DNA of 64,000 bases, taken from the NCBI RefSeq assembly GCF_900089495.1, contig NZ_LT605203.1:703324-767323 (forward strand). The letters run 5' to 3'. The position numbers and the translations under genes are program-made. Below are positions 63,997 through 64,000 of this stretch, piece by piece. The stretch comes from Thiomonas sp. X19 (GTDB lineage: Bacteria; Pseudomonadota; Gammaproteobacteria; Burkholderiales; Burkholderiaceae_C). The notes beneath the pieces were generated by a model, which saw nothing but the letters and a program-made list of their open reading frames with translations, was not told the origin of the DNA and did not search any database. Numbering within the stretch: position 1 is the first letter of the stretch; each line of letters opens with the position of its first letter.

Positions 63997-64000
63997 CTAG

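Overview
The window is GC-rich and densely coded, with about 45 genes in long co-directional runs, many sharing start/stop overlaps. Gene content and repeats point to a betaproteobacterium of the order Burkholderiales: two polyamine ABC importers, a DUF3138-type outer-membrane protein, a metXW pair, homogentisate dioxygenase with a divergent LysR regulator, small periplasmic cytochromes c, and dispersed GC-rich palindromes next to genes. A Thiomonas-like organism would fit, but no sequence search was possible, so the genus is only an inference.

Positions 1-18362 form a polyamine uptake and catabolism region. A first PotABCD-type importer (its ATPase cut by the window edge) is followed by an insertion sequence (3646-5249). 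Then come a gamma-glutamyl-GABA hydrolase, a gamma-glutamylpolyamine synthetase, a SpuC-type aminotransferase, a second PotFGHI-type importer behind a very good sigma-54 promoter, an outer-membrane protein, a small cupin, an aldehyde dehydrogenase and a GABA aminotransferase. No PuuB-type oxidase is present, so the aminotransferase may supply the first oxidation step.

Positions 18547-33049 hold housekeeping and envelope genes: a KefB-type antiporter, LysR/hmgA, an exported repeat protein, an MFS carrier, a TlpA-like thioredoxin, PBP1A and three small exported proteins. Positions 33277-33584 are a VapBC remnant truncated at both ends. Positions 33655-42671 are a metal-type efflux locus: cupredoxin, RND pump, adaptor and outer-membrane factor, with a divergent two-component system sharing a palindromic operator. 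The kinase gene carries a hairpin repeat in its 5' end. A beta-propeller/di-iron hydroxylase pair follows.

Positions 45085-49782 contain decaying genes: a frameshifted amino-acid permease, an intact CDF metal exporter, and a collapsed kdp potassium-ATPase operon in which kdpB, kdpD and kdpE survive only as fused, internally deleted fragments. Positions 50158-54938 hold folE, an AT-richer LysR/EamA pair whose 3' end was hit by an IS1380-type element with a clean target duplication, and a frameshifted mazF.

Positions 55109-61432 return to core metabolism: metXW preceded by a SAM-II-type riboswitch and promoter, two small cytochromes c, an MHS-family carrier, a LOG-family protein and arginase. 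The last gene, another EamA transporter, has an IS1182-type element inserted at its 5' end; this element and its CTAG duplication end exactly at the window edge. No tRNA, rRNA or CRISPR array was seen.
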